DNA of 64,000 bases from Pontibaca salina (lineage in GTDB: Bacteria > Pseudomonadota > Alphaproteobacteria > Rhodobacterales > Rhodobacteraceae). How positions within the stretch are numbered: the stretch's first letter is position 1; each line of letters starts with the position of its first letter. A program made the translations under genes and the position numbers. Under the pieces are notes generated by a model. That model was not told the DNA's origin and did no database searches. It was given only the letters and a program-made list of their open reading frames with translations. The stretch lies in assembly GCF_016307205.1 (NCBI RefSeq), contig NZ_JAEIJD010000002.1, positions 124,001 to 188,000 on the forward strand, in the 5' to 3' direction. Positions 17,867 to 26,410 of the stretch are shown here, piece by piece.

Positions 17867-19176
17867 TGGGCGCGGCGTCAGGTTCTTATGCAGGGGACGG
17901 GAGCCACACCACAAGTTACTACGCCGCCTCTGCCAATCCTGCACCCAAGCGGCCAGTGCTGATCGGCGATCACGAGATCGACATCTGTGTGGTCGGAGCT
18001 GGCTATAGCGGGCTGTCAACCGCGCTGCATCTGGCAGAAAAAGGATATCATGTCGCCATTATCGAAGGCGCGCAAATCGGCTGGGGCGCGTCGGGGCGCA
18101 ATGGTGGCCAGATCGTCAACGGGCTCAATGCCAGTTTGCAAACCATCAAGAAGCGTTATGGACAGGATACGGCCACTTTCGTTGCCGGTATCGTGCAAGA
18201 GGGCGGGCAGATTATCCGCGAGCGGGTCCGCACCTATGATATCAATTGCGACCTGAAGGACGGCAATATCTTTGCCGGCCTGACCAGCACCCATATGCGC
18301 GAATTGAAAGAGCGTATGACCCTTTGGGCCAGCTACGGTATCAAAAATCAGGAAATGCTGGACAAGGATCAGCTACGTAACCATGTGAACTCTGATCTCT
18401 ACGCGGGCGGGCTGATCGACTATTCGGGTGGCCATATGCACCCTTTGAATCTGGCGCGGGGCGAGGCTGCAGCATTTGAGCAGAATGGCGGCAGGATCTA
18501 TGAGATGTCTCCGGTCATTGACGTGAACCATGCTGCGGCGCGGCCTCTGGTTCGGACCGCGAAAGGGTCGATGAGCTGCAAGACGCTGGTTTTATGCGGC
18601 AACGCCTATTTGGGCCATGTGGTGCCGACACTGTCGGCGCGGGTGATGCCCGTCTCGACACAGGTGATGGCGACCGAACCTCTGGGCGAGGCCCGCGCGC
18701 AAGACTTGTTGCCAACAGATATGTGTATCGAAGACATCCGCTATATCCTCGATTACTATCGCCTGTCTGGCGGCAAGCGGCTTCTGTTCGGGGGTGGTAC
18801 GGTTTATGGCGGGGCCGATCCCAGCAATATCAAGGCCAAATTGCTGCCCAACATGAACAAGGTGTTTCCGCAACTCAAAGGGATCAAGATCGATTACGCC
18901 TGGAGCGGTAATTTCGCGCTCTCGTTCAGCCGTGTGCCGCAGTTGGGCCGCCTTGGCGATAACACCTATTTCGCGCATGGCTATAGCGGGCACGGTGTCA
19001 CCGGATCGCACACATTCGGGCGTATCCTGTCCGAGGCGATCGATGGGGACCTGACACGGTTCGACGTTTTTGCCAAACTGCCGTGGTATCCCTTTCCCGG
19101 CGGGCGCATGTTCCGCGTTCCCTATTCCGTGATCGGCTCGTGGTGGTACGGGTTACGCGATAAACTCGGCGTATAA
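17866..19176 (+). CDS. puuB: FAD-dependent oxidoreductase, gamma-glutamylputrescine oxidase type
   Basis: A 436-residue DAO-fold flavoprotein. The FAD site is IDICVVGAGYSGLSTALHLA (about residues 42-61), with WGASGRNGGQIVNG next. Further family motifs are GGLIDYSGGHMHPLNLARG and YFAHGYSGHGVTGSHTFGR near the C-terminus. It would oxidise gamma-glutamylputrescine in the Puu polyamine route after PuuA. The translation start overlaps the puuA stop (TGATG), so a two-gene operon is clear. Related glycine or sarcosine oxidases are alternatives by fold, but the PuuA partner argues for Puu. Confidence 0.88.
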   Translation: MGAASGSYAGDGSHTTSYYAASANPAPKRPVLIGDHEIDICVVGAGYSGLSTALHLAEKGYHVAIIEGAQIGWGASGRNGGQIVNGLNASLQTIKKRYGQDTATFVAGIVQEGGQIIRERVRTYDINCDLKDGNIFAGLTSTHMRELKERMTLWASYGIKNQEMLDKDQLRNHVNSDLYAGGLIDYSGGHMHPLNLARGEAAAFEQNGGRIYEMSPVIDVNHAAARPLVRTAKGSMSCKTLVLCGNAYLGHVVPTLSARVMPVSTQVMATEPLGEARAQDLLPTDMCIEDIRYILDYYRLSGGKRLLFGGGTVYGGADPSNIKAKLLPNMNKVFPQLKGIKIDYAWSGNFALSFSRVPQLGRLGDNTYFAHGYSGHGVTGSHTFGRILSEAIDGDLTRFDVFAKLPWYPFPGGRMFRVPYSVIGSWWYGLRDKLGV

Positions 19177-19208
19177 ACCAAGAAGAGGTGGTCGCAGCGG
19201 GACGTAAT

Positions 19209-19236
19209 GAGGCGGCCCATGTCTGGTCACCGCCTC
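19209..19236. terminator. hairpin between convergent puuB and fbaB
   Basis: GAGGCGG (19209-19215) pairs with CCGCCTC (19230-19236) over a 14-base loop. No U-run follows on either strand, so termination is uncertain. Its position between two converging genes fits a bidirectional site. Confidence 0.35.
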
Positions 19237-19252
19237 GAATATCTAGGTCCAC

Positions 19253-20143
19253 TCAGCCTGCAACAGAGGCCTCGAAGGTGCTGTCGATGGTTTCTGCCAG
19301 AATGCGATCGAATTCGGCATCGTCTTGTTGCACCGAAAGCCCCTCGGTCAATGCACGCGAAAAACTGGCGATGACGCCGCTATTTTGCGCCAGCCGGTTA
19401 TTGGCTTCGGTCCGGCTGTACCCGCCTGACAGTGCCACAACGCGCATGACGCGCGGATGGTCCACCAGCGGTTTGTAAAGATTGGTGGTTTCCGGCAGAG
19501 TCAATTTCAGCATCACTTCAACGTCATCCGACAGAGCGTTGAGATGTTTCAGGGTTTCTTCAAGAACAATATCCTCGGCAGCGGCTTTGTCGGAAATGCT
19601 GATGGTCACCTCGGGTTCGATGATCGGCACCAGACCGTGGGCGAGAATTTGCTGCCCCACCTCGAATTGCTGCGCCACAACCGCGGCGATTCCGGTCGGG
19701 TTGGCCGCATCGATCACCGAACGCATCTTGGTGCCGAAAATTCCGGCCTTGGCCGCCCGTTCCAGCAATGCGTCCAGATCGCCCATGTCTTTCATCAAGC
19801 GGACACCGTCGAGATCGTCCATCAGCCCCTTGTCCACTTTGAGGAAGGGTACAACGCCGCGATCTTCCCACAGATAGGTGGCGGTGGGCTGCCCATCGAC
19901 CTGCCGGTCCATGGTGTTTTCAAACAGGATCGCACCAAGCACCTTGTCGCCCTTGAAGGCGGGCGATTTCATGATCCGTGTGCGCATCTCGTGAACCAGA
20001 TCGAACATTGCCGAGTCGCTGTCATAGGCGGTCTCGGGAATGCCATAGAGACCCAGCGCCTTGGGGGTTGATCCACCGCTTTGATCCAACGCCGCGACAA
20101 ACCCGTCGCCACTGCGCATCTGTTCAGCCTGTTTTTGGTTCAT
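19253..20143 (-). CDS. fbaB: class I fructose-bisphosphate aldolase
   Basis: A 296-residue Schiff-base aldolase of glycolysis, gluconeogenesis and the Calvin/Entner routes. The family signature FVAALDQSGGSTPKAL lies at about residues 15-30. LGAILFENTMDRQVDG and the ALSGGYSRTEANNRLAQN segment near the C-terminus also fit. No class II zinc motif is present. I chose ATG 20143 (MNQKQAEQM), preceded by GGGGAACAGGACA; an in-frame ATG nine codons upstream lacks family similarity. It follows pgk on the same strand with a 90-base gap that contains a hairpin. Confidence 0.93.
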   Translation of the reverse strand: MNQKQAEQMRSGDGFVAALDQSGGSTPKALGLYGIPETAYDSDSAMFDLVHEMRTRIMKSPAFKGDKVLGAILFENTMDRQVDGQPTATYLWEDRGVVPFLKVDKGLMDDLDGVRLMKDMGDLDALLERAAKAGIFGTKMRSVIDAANPTGIAAVVAQQFEVGQQILAHGLVPIIEPEVTISISDKAAAEDIVLEETLKHLNALSDDVEVMLKLTLPETTNLYKPLVDHPRVMRVVALSGGYSRTEANNRLAQNSGVIASFSRALTEGLSVQQDDAEFDRILAETIDSTFEASVAG

Positions 20144-20176
20144 TGTCCTGTTCCCCTTGATCATTCGCATTACAAA

Positions 20177-20197
20177 GGGCGGATGCCCTGTCCGCCC
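20177..20197 (-). terminator. hairpin between pgk and fbaB
   Basis: GGGCGGA and TCCGCCC form a 7-bp stem with a 7-base loop. On the minus strand a short TTTG follows. It may partly terminate pgk transcripts or stabilise their 3' end before fbaB. Confidence 0.4.
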
Positions 20198-20233
20198 ATC
20201 TGCATAAGCAAGCCGCGCCCGCCATGCAACGAG

Positions 20234-21436
20234 TTAGCTCGCGCAGCTCTTACCCAGCGCGGCGATACCGGGCAGGGCCTTGCCTTCCATCCATTCCAGA
20301 AAGGCGCCGCCAGCCGCCGAGACATAGCTGAAATCTCCGGTCACTCCGGCTTGGTTGAGTGCCGCGACAGTATCGCCCCCACCGGCCACCGAAACCAACG
20401 CCCCGGCGCGGGTGCGTTCAGCGACCTTCCGCGCGGCGGTGGTGGTGGCCGCGTCAAAAGGAGTGATTTCGAAGGCCCCCAGCGGGCCGTTCCAGATCAT
20501 GGTTTTCGCCTGGTCGAGAACGTCGCCGATCCGCGCCACGGTGTTCGGTCCAGCATCCAGAATCATCGCGTCGGACGGGCATTGGTCGACTGCTACCGTC
20601 TGGCTGGCCGCCCCGGCCTTGAACTCACGCGCCACCACGACATCGTCAGGCAGCAACACCTTGCACCCAGTTTCGCCGGCTTTGTCCAAAATCGCGGCGG
20701 CGGTGTCAGTCATGTCTTGCTCGAGGAGTGATGTTCCCACGTTGAATCCTTGCGCCGCAAGAAACGTATTGGCCATGGCCCCGCCGATGATCAAATGATC
20801 GACATGTTCCACGAGGTTGGACAGAAGATCCAGCTTCGTCGATACTTTCGCGCCGCCAACCAGGGCCGCAAGCGGGCGTTCAGGCTGACCGAGGGCAGCG
20901 TCCAGCGCGCCAAGCTCGGCCTCCATCAGACGCCCCCCGCAAGAAGGCAGCAATTGCGCCACGCCTTCGGTCGAGGCATGGGCGCGGTGCGAACAGGAAA
21001 ACGCATCGTTGCAATAGACTTCGCCCAGTTCGGCAAACTCCGCTGCCAGCTTAGCATCGTTGGTTACTTCACCGGGCTGAAAGCGGGTGTTTTCCAACAG
21101 CACCACCTGATCTTTCTGCTGGGCCGCCACAGCGGCCTGCGCCGCCGGTCCGCGGCAGTCGGCGCAGAACATCACCGGCCTACCCACGGCAGCCGCCAGC
21201 GGCTCGGCCAGCGGGCGCAGTGACATATCGGGGTCATGGGTGCCCTTGGGGCGTCCGAAATGCGACAGCAGCACCGGCTTGCCACCGGCGTCCAATATGT
21301 CGCGGATCGTCGGTACGATGCGCTGGATGCGGGTATCGTCGCTGACCGTGCCATTTTCCAGCGGCACGTTTAGATCGACGCGCACCAGAACCGTCTTGTC
21401 AGCAAGGGGCATCTCATCCAGCGTTTTCCAGTCCAT
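20234..21436 (-). CDS. pgk: phosphoglycerate kinase
   Basis: A 400-residue glycolytic kinase (1,3-bisphosphoglycerate plus ADP to 3-phosphoglycerate plus ATP). Diagnostic motifs are [16 protein letters not shown] (about 14-29), [24 protein letters not shown] and the C-terminal [18 protein letters not shown] lies six bases before ATG 21436 (MDWKTLDEM); an ATG five codons upstream is the alternative. It shares a 127-base divergent interval with the first cyclophilin gene and is followed by fbaB. Length is normal. Confidence 0.97.
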   Translation of the reverse strand: MDWKTLDEMPLADKTVLVRVDLNVPLENGTVSDDTRIQRIVPTIRDILDAGGKPVLLSHFGRPKGTHDPDMSLRPLAEPLAAAVGRPVMFCADCRGPAAQAAVAAQQKDQVVLLENTRFQPGEVTNDAKLAAEFAELGEVYCNDAFSCSHRAHASTEGVAQLLPSCGGRLMEAELGALDAALGQPERPLAALVGGAKVSTKLDLLSNLVEHVDHLIIGGAMANTFLAAQGFNVGTSLLEQDMTDTAAAILDKAGETGCKVLLPDDVVVAREFKAGAASQTVAVDQCPSDAMILDAGPNTVARIGDVLDQAKTMIWNGPLGAFEITPFDAATTTAARKVAERTRAGALVSVAGGGDTVAALNQAGVTGDFSYVSAAGGAFLEWMEGKALPGIAALGKSCAS

Positions 21437-21503
21437 CGTAATCTCCTGCACGGTCCGAACGGCGCGGTTCTTCCCTTATTCGACACAATCGTCAATGCCC
21501 GAC

Positions 21504-21532
21504 TTGGCAATCCGGTCCTGCATCTTTAGTAA
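21504..21532 (+). promoter_or_regulatory. candidate promoter for the cyclophilin pair
   Basis: TTGGCA (21504-21509) and TAGTAA (21527-21532) are spaced by 17 bases, about 30 bases before the first cyclophilin ATG. GACAGGAGAG provides the ribosome site. Confidence 0.45.
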
Positions 21533-21563
21533 ACTGTCAACGCCGATATGACAGGAGAGTCCG

Positions 21564-22070
21564 ATGGCTGAAATCAAAGACCCGGAAAACACCATTCTTA
21601 TGGAGCTGAAAGACGGCACCGTTGTGATCGAACTGCTGCCCGATGTCGCACCCAAACATGTCGAACGGATGAAGCAGTTGGCCCGTGCCGGTGCCTATGA
21701 CAACGTCGCGTTCCACCGCGTTATCGACGGTTTCATGGCGCAGACCGGCGACGTCCAGCACGCCAATATGGAAAAGGATTACAATCCCGGGCGTGCAGGC
21801 ACCGGCGGTTCCGAACATCCTGATGTTCCGGCAGAATTCTCGAAACTGCCCCATGACCGCGGAACGCTGGGCGCGGCGCGCTCGGCCAATCCGGATTCAG
21901 CCAATTCGCAATTTTTCATCAATTTCAAGGACAACCATTTCCTGAACGGACAATACACGGTTTATGGCCGCGTGCTTGAAGGCATGGAACATGTTGACGC
22001 AATCGCCAAGGGCGAACCGCCGGCAAATCCAGACCGGATGATCAGCGTCAAGGTGGCCGCGGATGCGTAA
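21564..22070 (+). CDS. ppiB: cytosolic peptidyl-prolyl cis-trans isomerase (cyclophilin)
   Basis: A 168-residue cyclophilin without a signal peptide. Core motifs are YDNVAFHRVIDGFMAQTGD (about residues 48-66), with the catalytic Arg in FHRV, and SANPDSANSQFFINFKDN. The FLNGQYTVYGRVLEGMEHVD stretch follows. It speeds prolyl isomerisation during folding in the cytosol. The 3' end overlaps the next cyclophilin gene by eight bases, and the two proteins clearly share ancestry. Confidence 0.94.
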   Translation: MAEIKDPENTILMELKDGTVVIELLPDVAPKHVERMKQLARAGAYDNVAFHRVIDGFMAQTGDVQHANMEKDYNPGRAGTGGSEHPDVPAEFSKLPHDRGTLGAARSANPDSANSQFFINFKDNHFLNGQYTVYGRVLEGMEHVDAIAKGEPPANPDRMISVKVAADA

Positions 22071-22611
22071 ACTGGCGCTGCTTTTCGCGGTTCTGGCCAG
22101 TCCGGGCTTGGCGACGGGCATTTCGATCGAGGTCGCGGGTGAGGGGGCCAATGGCACCGTCACCATCGACCTGTTTGAAGATGTCGCCCCCGACCATGTC
22201 GCCCAAATTACCGAGCTGGCCGAGACGGGTGTCTATGATGGAGTCGTCTTTCACCGTGTAATCGAGGGTTTCATGGCCCAGACAGGTGATGTGCAATTCG
22301 GCAAAAAGGGCGGTGATATGCGCCGCGCTGGCACCGGAAAATCAGACCGTCCGGATCTGAAGGCTGAATTCTCCGAGATCCCGTTCGAGCGCGGTGTGGT
22401 CGGAATGGCCCGCAGTCAGGACCCGGATAGTGCCAACAGCCAGTTTTTCATCATGTTCGACGAAGGTGCGTTTCTGAACGGTCAATATACCGTGGTCGGG
22501 CGCGTTACCGATGGCATGGATGTGGTGGACGCTATCAAGCGCGGTGATGGCCCCAACGGCGCGGTCATCGGCGAACCGGACCGGATGGAACGCGTTACGG
22601 TCATCGAGTGA
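22063..22611 (+). CDS. ppiA: exported peptidyl-prolyl cis-trans isomerase (cyclophilin)
   Basis: A 182-residue cyclophilin with an N-terminal export signal (MRKLALLFAVLASPGLATG). The same core follows: YDGVVFHRVIEGFMAQTGD, SQDPDSANSQFFIMF and FLNGQYTVVGRVTDGMDVVD. It would act in the periplasm. The ATG lies inside the last codons of the cytosolic paralogue. The arrangement is an old tandem duplication in which one copy gained a signal peptide and the two compartments share one mRNA. Confidence 0.93.
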   Translation: MRKLALLFAVLASPGLATGISIEVAGEGANGTVTIDLFEDVAPDHVAQITELAETGVYDGVVFHRVIEGFMAQTGDVQFGKKGGDMRRAGTGKSDRPDLKAEFSEIPFERGVVGMARSQDPDSANSQFFIMFDEGAFLNGQYTVVGRVTDGMDVVDAIKRGDGPNGAVIGEPDRMERVTVIE

Positions 22612-22671
22612 ACGGCATCATTTAACAGCGGCAGCCTTTGGCGAAAGCGGCGGGCACTGCCGTGAAAATGA

Positions 22672-22704
22672 AAGCCGCCGCCCCGGTTCCCGGAGTGGCG
22701 GCTT
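22672..22704. terminator. bidirectional terminator between ppiA and the bactofilin gene
   Basis: AAGCCGCC (22672-22679) pairs with GGCGGCTT (22697-22704). On the minus strand the stem is followed by TTTCATTTT, on the plus strand by TTAAATCT. It sits between two converging genes. Confidence 0.6.
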
Positions 22705-22723
22705 AAATCTACCCAATCCCTGT

Positions 22724-23257
22724 TCAGGAAACGTCTTTACGCGGCGGGTTTGCGGTCTCGGAGCCGCTCACCTGCTGGTATTGCGGGCGCGCTGGAGTGC
22801 GACCGGCGCTCAAAGGGTCATCCTGCCGTTGCACTGACCCTTCGAAATGCGCGCCGCTTTCGATTGCGATGGTCTTGTGAATAATGTCACCCTCGACCCG
22901 CGCAGTGGAGGTCAGACGTACTTTGAGGCCGCGTACGCGCCCTACGATGCGGCCATTGATCACCACGTCATCGGCGGTGACTTCGCCCTTAATGGTTGCG
23001 CTTTCGCCAACAGTGAGCAGATGCGCACGGATATCGCCCTCGACCGTACCTTCAACCTGTATGTCGCCCGATGTCTTGATGTTGCCGGTGATGTTAAGAT
23101 CAGAGGACAACGTCGAGGCGGGCGGTTTGCTTTTGGGCGCGGCAAGCTTGTGGTCAGCCTGTGCCTGATCCGAAGATGGGGTCGAGAGGGGCGCGGTCGG
23201 CTTGCCCGTTTCGGGCGATTTCGGGCCGGGATCCTGAATTTTACTCTTAGAAAACAT
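22724..23257 (-). CDS. bacA: bactofilin
   Basis: A 177-residue polymerising scaffold protein. A Pro/Ser-rich N-terminus (about 1-50) leads into the bactofilin beta-helix: LNITGNIKTSGDIQVEGTVE, then GEVTADDVVINGRIVGRVRG and ARVEGDIIHKTIAIESGAHF. Such proteins form membrane-bound filaments that localise cell-wall enzymes. The gene overlaps the end of an M23 peptidase gene by 11 bases, and the pair is known in other Alphaproteobacteria as a wall-shaping unit. The gene symbol is a generic choice. Confidence 0.92.
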   Translation of the reverse strand: MFSKSKIQDPGPKSPETGKPTAPLSTPSSDQAQADHKLAAPKSKPPASTLSSDLNITGNIKTSGDIQVEGTVEGDIRAHLLTVGESATIKGEVTADDVVINGRIVGRVRGLKVRLTSTARVEGDIIHKTIAIESGAHFEGSVQRQDDPLSAGRTPARPQYQQVSGSETANPPRKDVS

Positions 23258-24578
23258 CTCGTGCAGCCTTGATATAGGTCATGGGGTTAACGGGTTTGCC
23301 ATTCACGTGCACCTCATAGTGGAGATGAGTGCCGGTAGACCGTCCAGTGCTACCCATATCAGCAATATGATCCCCGCGCGAGACCCTTTGACCGGTCTTC
23401 ACATGGATGCGCGATGCATGAGCATAAAGCGTTTCAGTGCCGAAAGCGTGCTTGATCTTGACCATCTTGCCATAGCCGCTGGCCCGTCCGGCCTTGGTGA
23501 CGACCCCGTCGGCAGTGGCGTGAATAGGGGTGCCATGGGCGGCGGCGAAATCGGTTCCGTTATGAGTGCGCCGCCCGCCGGTAAAAGGATCGCGGCGGAT
23601 GCCGAACGGGCTGGTCAGGCGGAACGGGGACAGCACCGGCTGGGCGAAGGGGGCTTTTTCAGCAGCGATGCGATACATGTTCAACTCGTCCATCCGGTTC
23701 AGGATCGAATTGGCCCGCAGCTCATCAGCGGCCGGTTGGCCGTCAGCGCGGGTCGATATCGCTAAAGGGGTCAGCGGACCGCCCTGACCGCTATATCCGC
23801 TTCGGACCTGTTTCAGGATGGAATCGGTTGACAGGCCGGCCTTGCGGAACATCTTGTCCAGCGGCTCGACCGAGATCGCCACGGCTTCTTCCAACTGCTG
23901 AAAGATGTGGTCGTTGCGTTCGTGCATCAGCTTGATTTCGCGTTCCAGTTCTTGCGCGCTGACCAGAGCAGTTTGCGCATCGGCCTCGATCCGATCGCGC
24001 TCTTGTGCGGTGCGGGCCAGGGCTTCGGCCATGAAGCCCATCGGCACCGGGCCGTTATCAGCTGCGGCCAAAGTGGTCTCTGAACCGTTGGCCTTTTCCT
24101 GCAGTTCGGCCAGCGCGAGACGTGCACTTTCACGATCCTTCATCACGGTGCGCAGGGTGGTCTGGATCACCTCGATCCCGGTTTCCAACTCGCGTCGGCG
24201 GGTTTCCGAGGCCAGCAATTCCGATTGCATCGACGACACCCGAGCGAGTGCGCTATTGAATCGCTCCTGCGCGGCCAGAGCTTCTTCGGCACGGGCGTCG
24301 CGTTCGCGCGACAAGTCATTCAGACGCTGCTGATAGGAAAATTGGTCGCGCTGGGCCTGTTCTCGAAAGTTGCCCGCGCTGATGTAGTCCATCAACAGGA
24401 TTGCCGTGGCCAGGATCGCCCACGCCATAACGGCCGAACCCGCTAGAAATGTGAAAAGCTGCGTTTCTGGCTTCAGCCGGATGAATCGCGTGTCGGTTTC
24501 GGACTTCAAAAATAGGCGGCGTTCTGGAAACCTCCGCTCAATCAGGTTGTGAATTTTGATTGCCAGACGTGACCGCAA
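23247..24578 (-). CDS. membrane-anchored M23 (LytM) peptidoglycan endopeptidase
   Basis: 443 residues. A basic cytoplasmic N-terminus precedes one membrane helix (about residues 41-65), followed by a long coiled coil (about 75-230). The C-terminal LytM domain carries the zinc motifs HNGTDF (HxxxD) and HLHYEVH (HxH). ADGVVTKAGRASGYGKMVKI and GRSTGTHLHYE are typical and look catalytically intact. It would cut peptide cross-links in the wall. It is upstream of and overlaps the bactofilin gene, so the filament probably positions this enzyme. Confidence 0.93.
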   Translation of the reverse strand: MRSRLAIKIHNLIERRFPERRLFLKSETDTRFIRLKPETQLFTFLAGSAVMAWAILATAILLMDYISAGNFREQAQRDQFSYQQRLNDLSRERDARAEEALAAQERFNSALARVSSMQSELLASETRRRELETGIEVIQTTLRTVMKDRESARLALAELQEKANGSETTLAAADNGPVPMGFMAEALARTAQERDRIEADAQTALVSAQELEREIKLMHERNDHIFQQLEEAVAISVEPLDKMFRKAGLSTDSILKQVRSGYSGQGGPLTPLAISTRADGQPAADELRANSILNRMDELNMYRIAAEKAPFAQPVLSPFRLTSPFGIRRDPFTGGRRTHNGTDFAAAHGTPIHATADGVVTKAGRASGYGKMVKIKHAFGTETLYAHASRIHVKTGQRVSRGDHIADMGSTGRSTGTHLHYEVHVNGKPVNPMTYIKAARDVF

Positions 24579-25033
24579 GACTTAGATCCCTCGTTTGGAT
24601 TTATTATCGGGATCGCGCGCCAGCGGGGCGTCCCTTGTTTTGGAGGTGCTTAAACAGCGTTCTCGATCTGGGCAAGAAACTTGTCCTATGTCGCTCTGGC
24701 GCTGCACAAATCGGCATAAAATTGCCGATAGCGCCCTCTGGTGGCGAATTTGCGGAAGCTGTGGCTAAAAAGCCTCTGAATGCCTCGCCAAGAACAGGCT
24801 CTAAGCGGGCTTGGCAAAGGTCGGGAAGCCCGAGGAGAGAGGCTGTCGCATGAGTCTTGTGATAGAAGCCCGGGGTGTCGTTGGGTAGGGCAACAGGCGT
24901 ACTGAGCTCGAAATATCCGTCCGCGCGCTTATATATTATTCAAAGCACGCCCATCCCGCGTTCAGTTGTGGGGGCAGTGCGCAGGGTCGGGAAGGGTTCC
25001 ATCCCGAAAACGCGGGTGAAGCCCCGGTATGAC
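24579..25033. other. 455-base intergenic interval between divergent M23 and nfeD genes
   Basis: No convincing gene is visible. It holds a strong composite hairpin at 24698-24735: GGCGCT, a 6-base bulge, ATCGGCA, loop TAAAAT, TGCCGAT, AGCGCC. It also holds an AT-rich patch (TATATATTATTC, 24930-24941) that could be a -10 for nfeD. I compared it by eye with RNase P, tmRNA, SRP and 6S RNA and saw no match. A small RNA remains possible. Confidence 0.5.
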
Positions 25034-26410
25034 ATGATCAGGATCACGATATTCTTGCTGGCCTGCCTGTTCGCCTTTGGCCCTGCCAGCGGATCGGCAG
25101 ATGTCGAGCGCGAACAGGCTGCGATGTCAGGACAGGGGAGCGGAACCGTCATCGTGCTTGATGTGATCGGTCCGATCGGGCCAGCCACCAGCGAGTATCT
25201 GCGGCAGGGTTTTGCCGCTGCCGATGACGCGGAGGCCATTGTTGTGCAAATCGACACACCGGGCGGCCTGGTGCAATCCATGCGTGAGATCGTCCTGATG
25301 TTTCTCGCCTCACCGGTGCCGGTCATCACTTACGTGGCCCCCGGCGGCGCGCGGGCGGCAAGTGCTGGCACCTATATGGTTTATGGCAGTCATCTGGCTG
25401 CGATGGCCCCCGGAACCAATATCGGGGCCGCGACGCCGGTGCGGATGGGGGGCGCGCCGCAGCCGCTGGACGAGGAGGAAGATGCAGACGAAGAACAGCC
25501 CGCGCCGACCGATGCCATGACTGCCAAGAGCGTCAACGACGCGGTTGCCTATATTCGCGCCCTTGCCGACTTGCAGGGGCGCAATGCCGACTGGGCAGAG
25601 GCTGCGGTGCGCAAGGCGGCGAGCCTTTCCGCCAATGCGGCGCTGGAACGCGACGTGATCGAGATTATTGCGCCTGATCTCGACACTCTTCTGACCAAGG
25701 CAGACGGTCGCCGTGTCAACCTTGGCGGAAAGCAGGTAACATTGCGAACCGCTGGTCTGGAGGTCGTCAAGGTGCCGCCAGACTGGCGTGTTAAACTGAT
25801 CGGGATTCTGGCGAACCCGACCTTTGCCTACCTGCTGATGTTGATCGGAATTTATGGAGTTCTCTTTGAAGTGATCAATCCGGGGGCGCTGCTTCCCGGT
25901 GTTATCGGTGGCATTTCCTTGATCCTGGCATTGTTTGCGCTGAACATGCTGCCAATCAATGCTGCCGGTGCGGGGCTGGTGCTGCTGGGGATCGTCTTGA
26001 TGACCGCCGAGGCCTTCGCGCCCTCATTTGGGGTGCTGGGGATCGGTGGCATACTTGCTTTTGGGCTGGGGTCAGTCTTCATGTTTGAGGAAGTGCCGGG
26101 ATTCCACCTCTCGCCCGGCGTCATCATCACGGCCACAGTGGCGAGCGGGGTGCTTTTGGTCGTGGTGCTTGCCGCTGCGCTGCGCGCGCATCGCCGCCGT
26201 GTGGTCAGCGGCGATTTGGCGATGATCGGTACTACGGGCACGGTTTTATCCTGGTCTGGCCAAAACGGCACGGTTCTCGTGCATGGTGAACGCTGGCAAG
26301 CGCGCGGTACCGTCCCCGCCGCAAAGGGTGCCCGCGTGCGTGTCACCGCGCGCGACGGTCTTACGCTCCGCGTCGAACCTGCGCCTTCCCCAACCGCGAA
26401 GGAGACTTGA
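25034..26410 (+). CDS. nfeD: NfeD-family membrane serine protease
   Basis: A 458-residue NfeD. A signal peptide (MIRITIFLLACLFAFGPASG) precedes a ClpP-like domain. Its serine is in ARAASAGTYMVYG; the preceding IDTPGGLVQSMREI is also characteristic. An acidic insertion (DEEEDADEEQ, about 142-151) interrupts the domain. A block of four or so membrane helices (about 255-385) and a C-terminal OB-fold soluble domain follow. NfeD proteases cleave and regulate stomatin partners, and a stomatin gene starts at the next base. I chose ATG 25034 because the signal peptide begins there; the ribosome site is weak. Confidence 0.92.
   Translation: MIRITIFLLACLFAFGPASGSADVEREQAAMSGQGSGTVIVLDVIGPIGPATSEYLRQGFAAADDAEAIVVQIDTPGGLVQSMREIVLMFLASPVPVITYVAPGGARAASAGTYMVYGSHLAAMAPGTNIGAATPVRMGGAPQPLDEEEDADEEQPAPTDAMTAKSVNDAVAYIRALADLQGRNADWAEAAVRKAASLSANAALERDVIEIIAPDLDTLLTKADGRRVNLGGKQVTLRTAGLEVVKVPPDWRVKLIGILANPTFAYLLMLIGIYGVLFEVINPGALLPGVIGGISLILALFALNMLPINAAGAGLVLLGIVLMTAEAFAPSFGVLGIGGILAFGLGSVFMFEEVPGFHLSPGVIITATVASGVLLVVVLAAALRAHRRRVVSGDLAMIGTTGTVLSWSGQNGTVLVHGERWQARGTVPAAKGARVRVTARDGLTLRVEPAPSPTAKET

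Noticed and set aside
24579-25033. RNase P RNA, tmRNA, SRP RNA or 6S RNA in the M23/nfeD gap
   Set aside because: None of the conserved cores of these RNAs (for example GAGGAAAGTCCGGGC of RNase P) is present.
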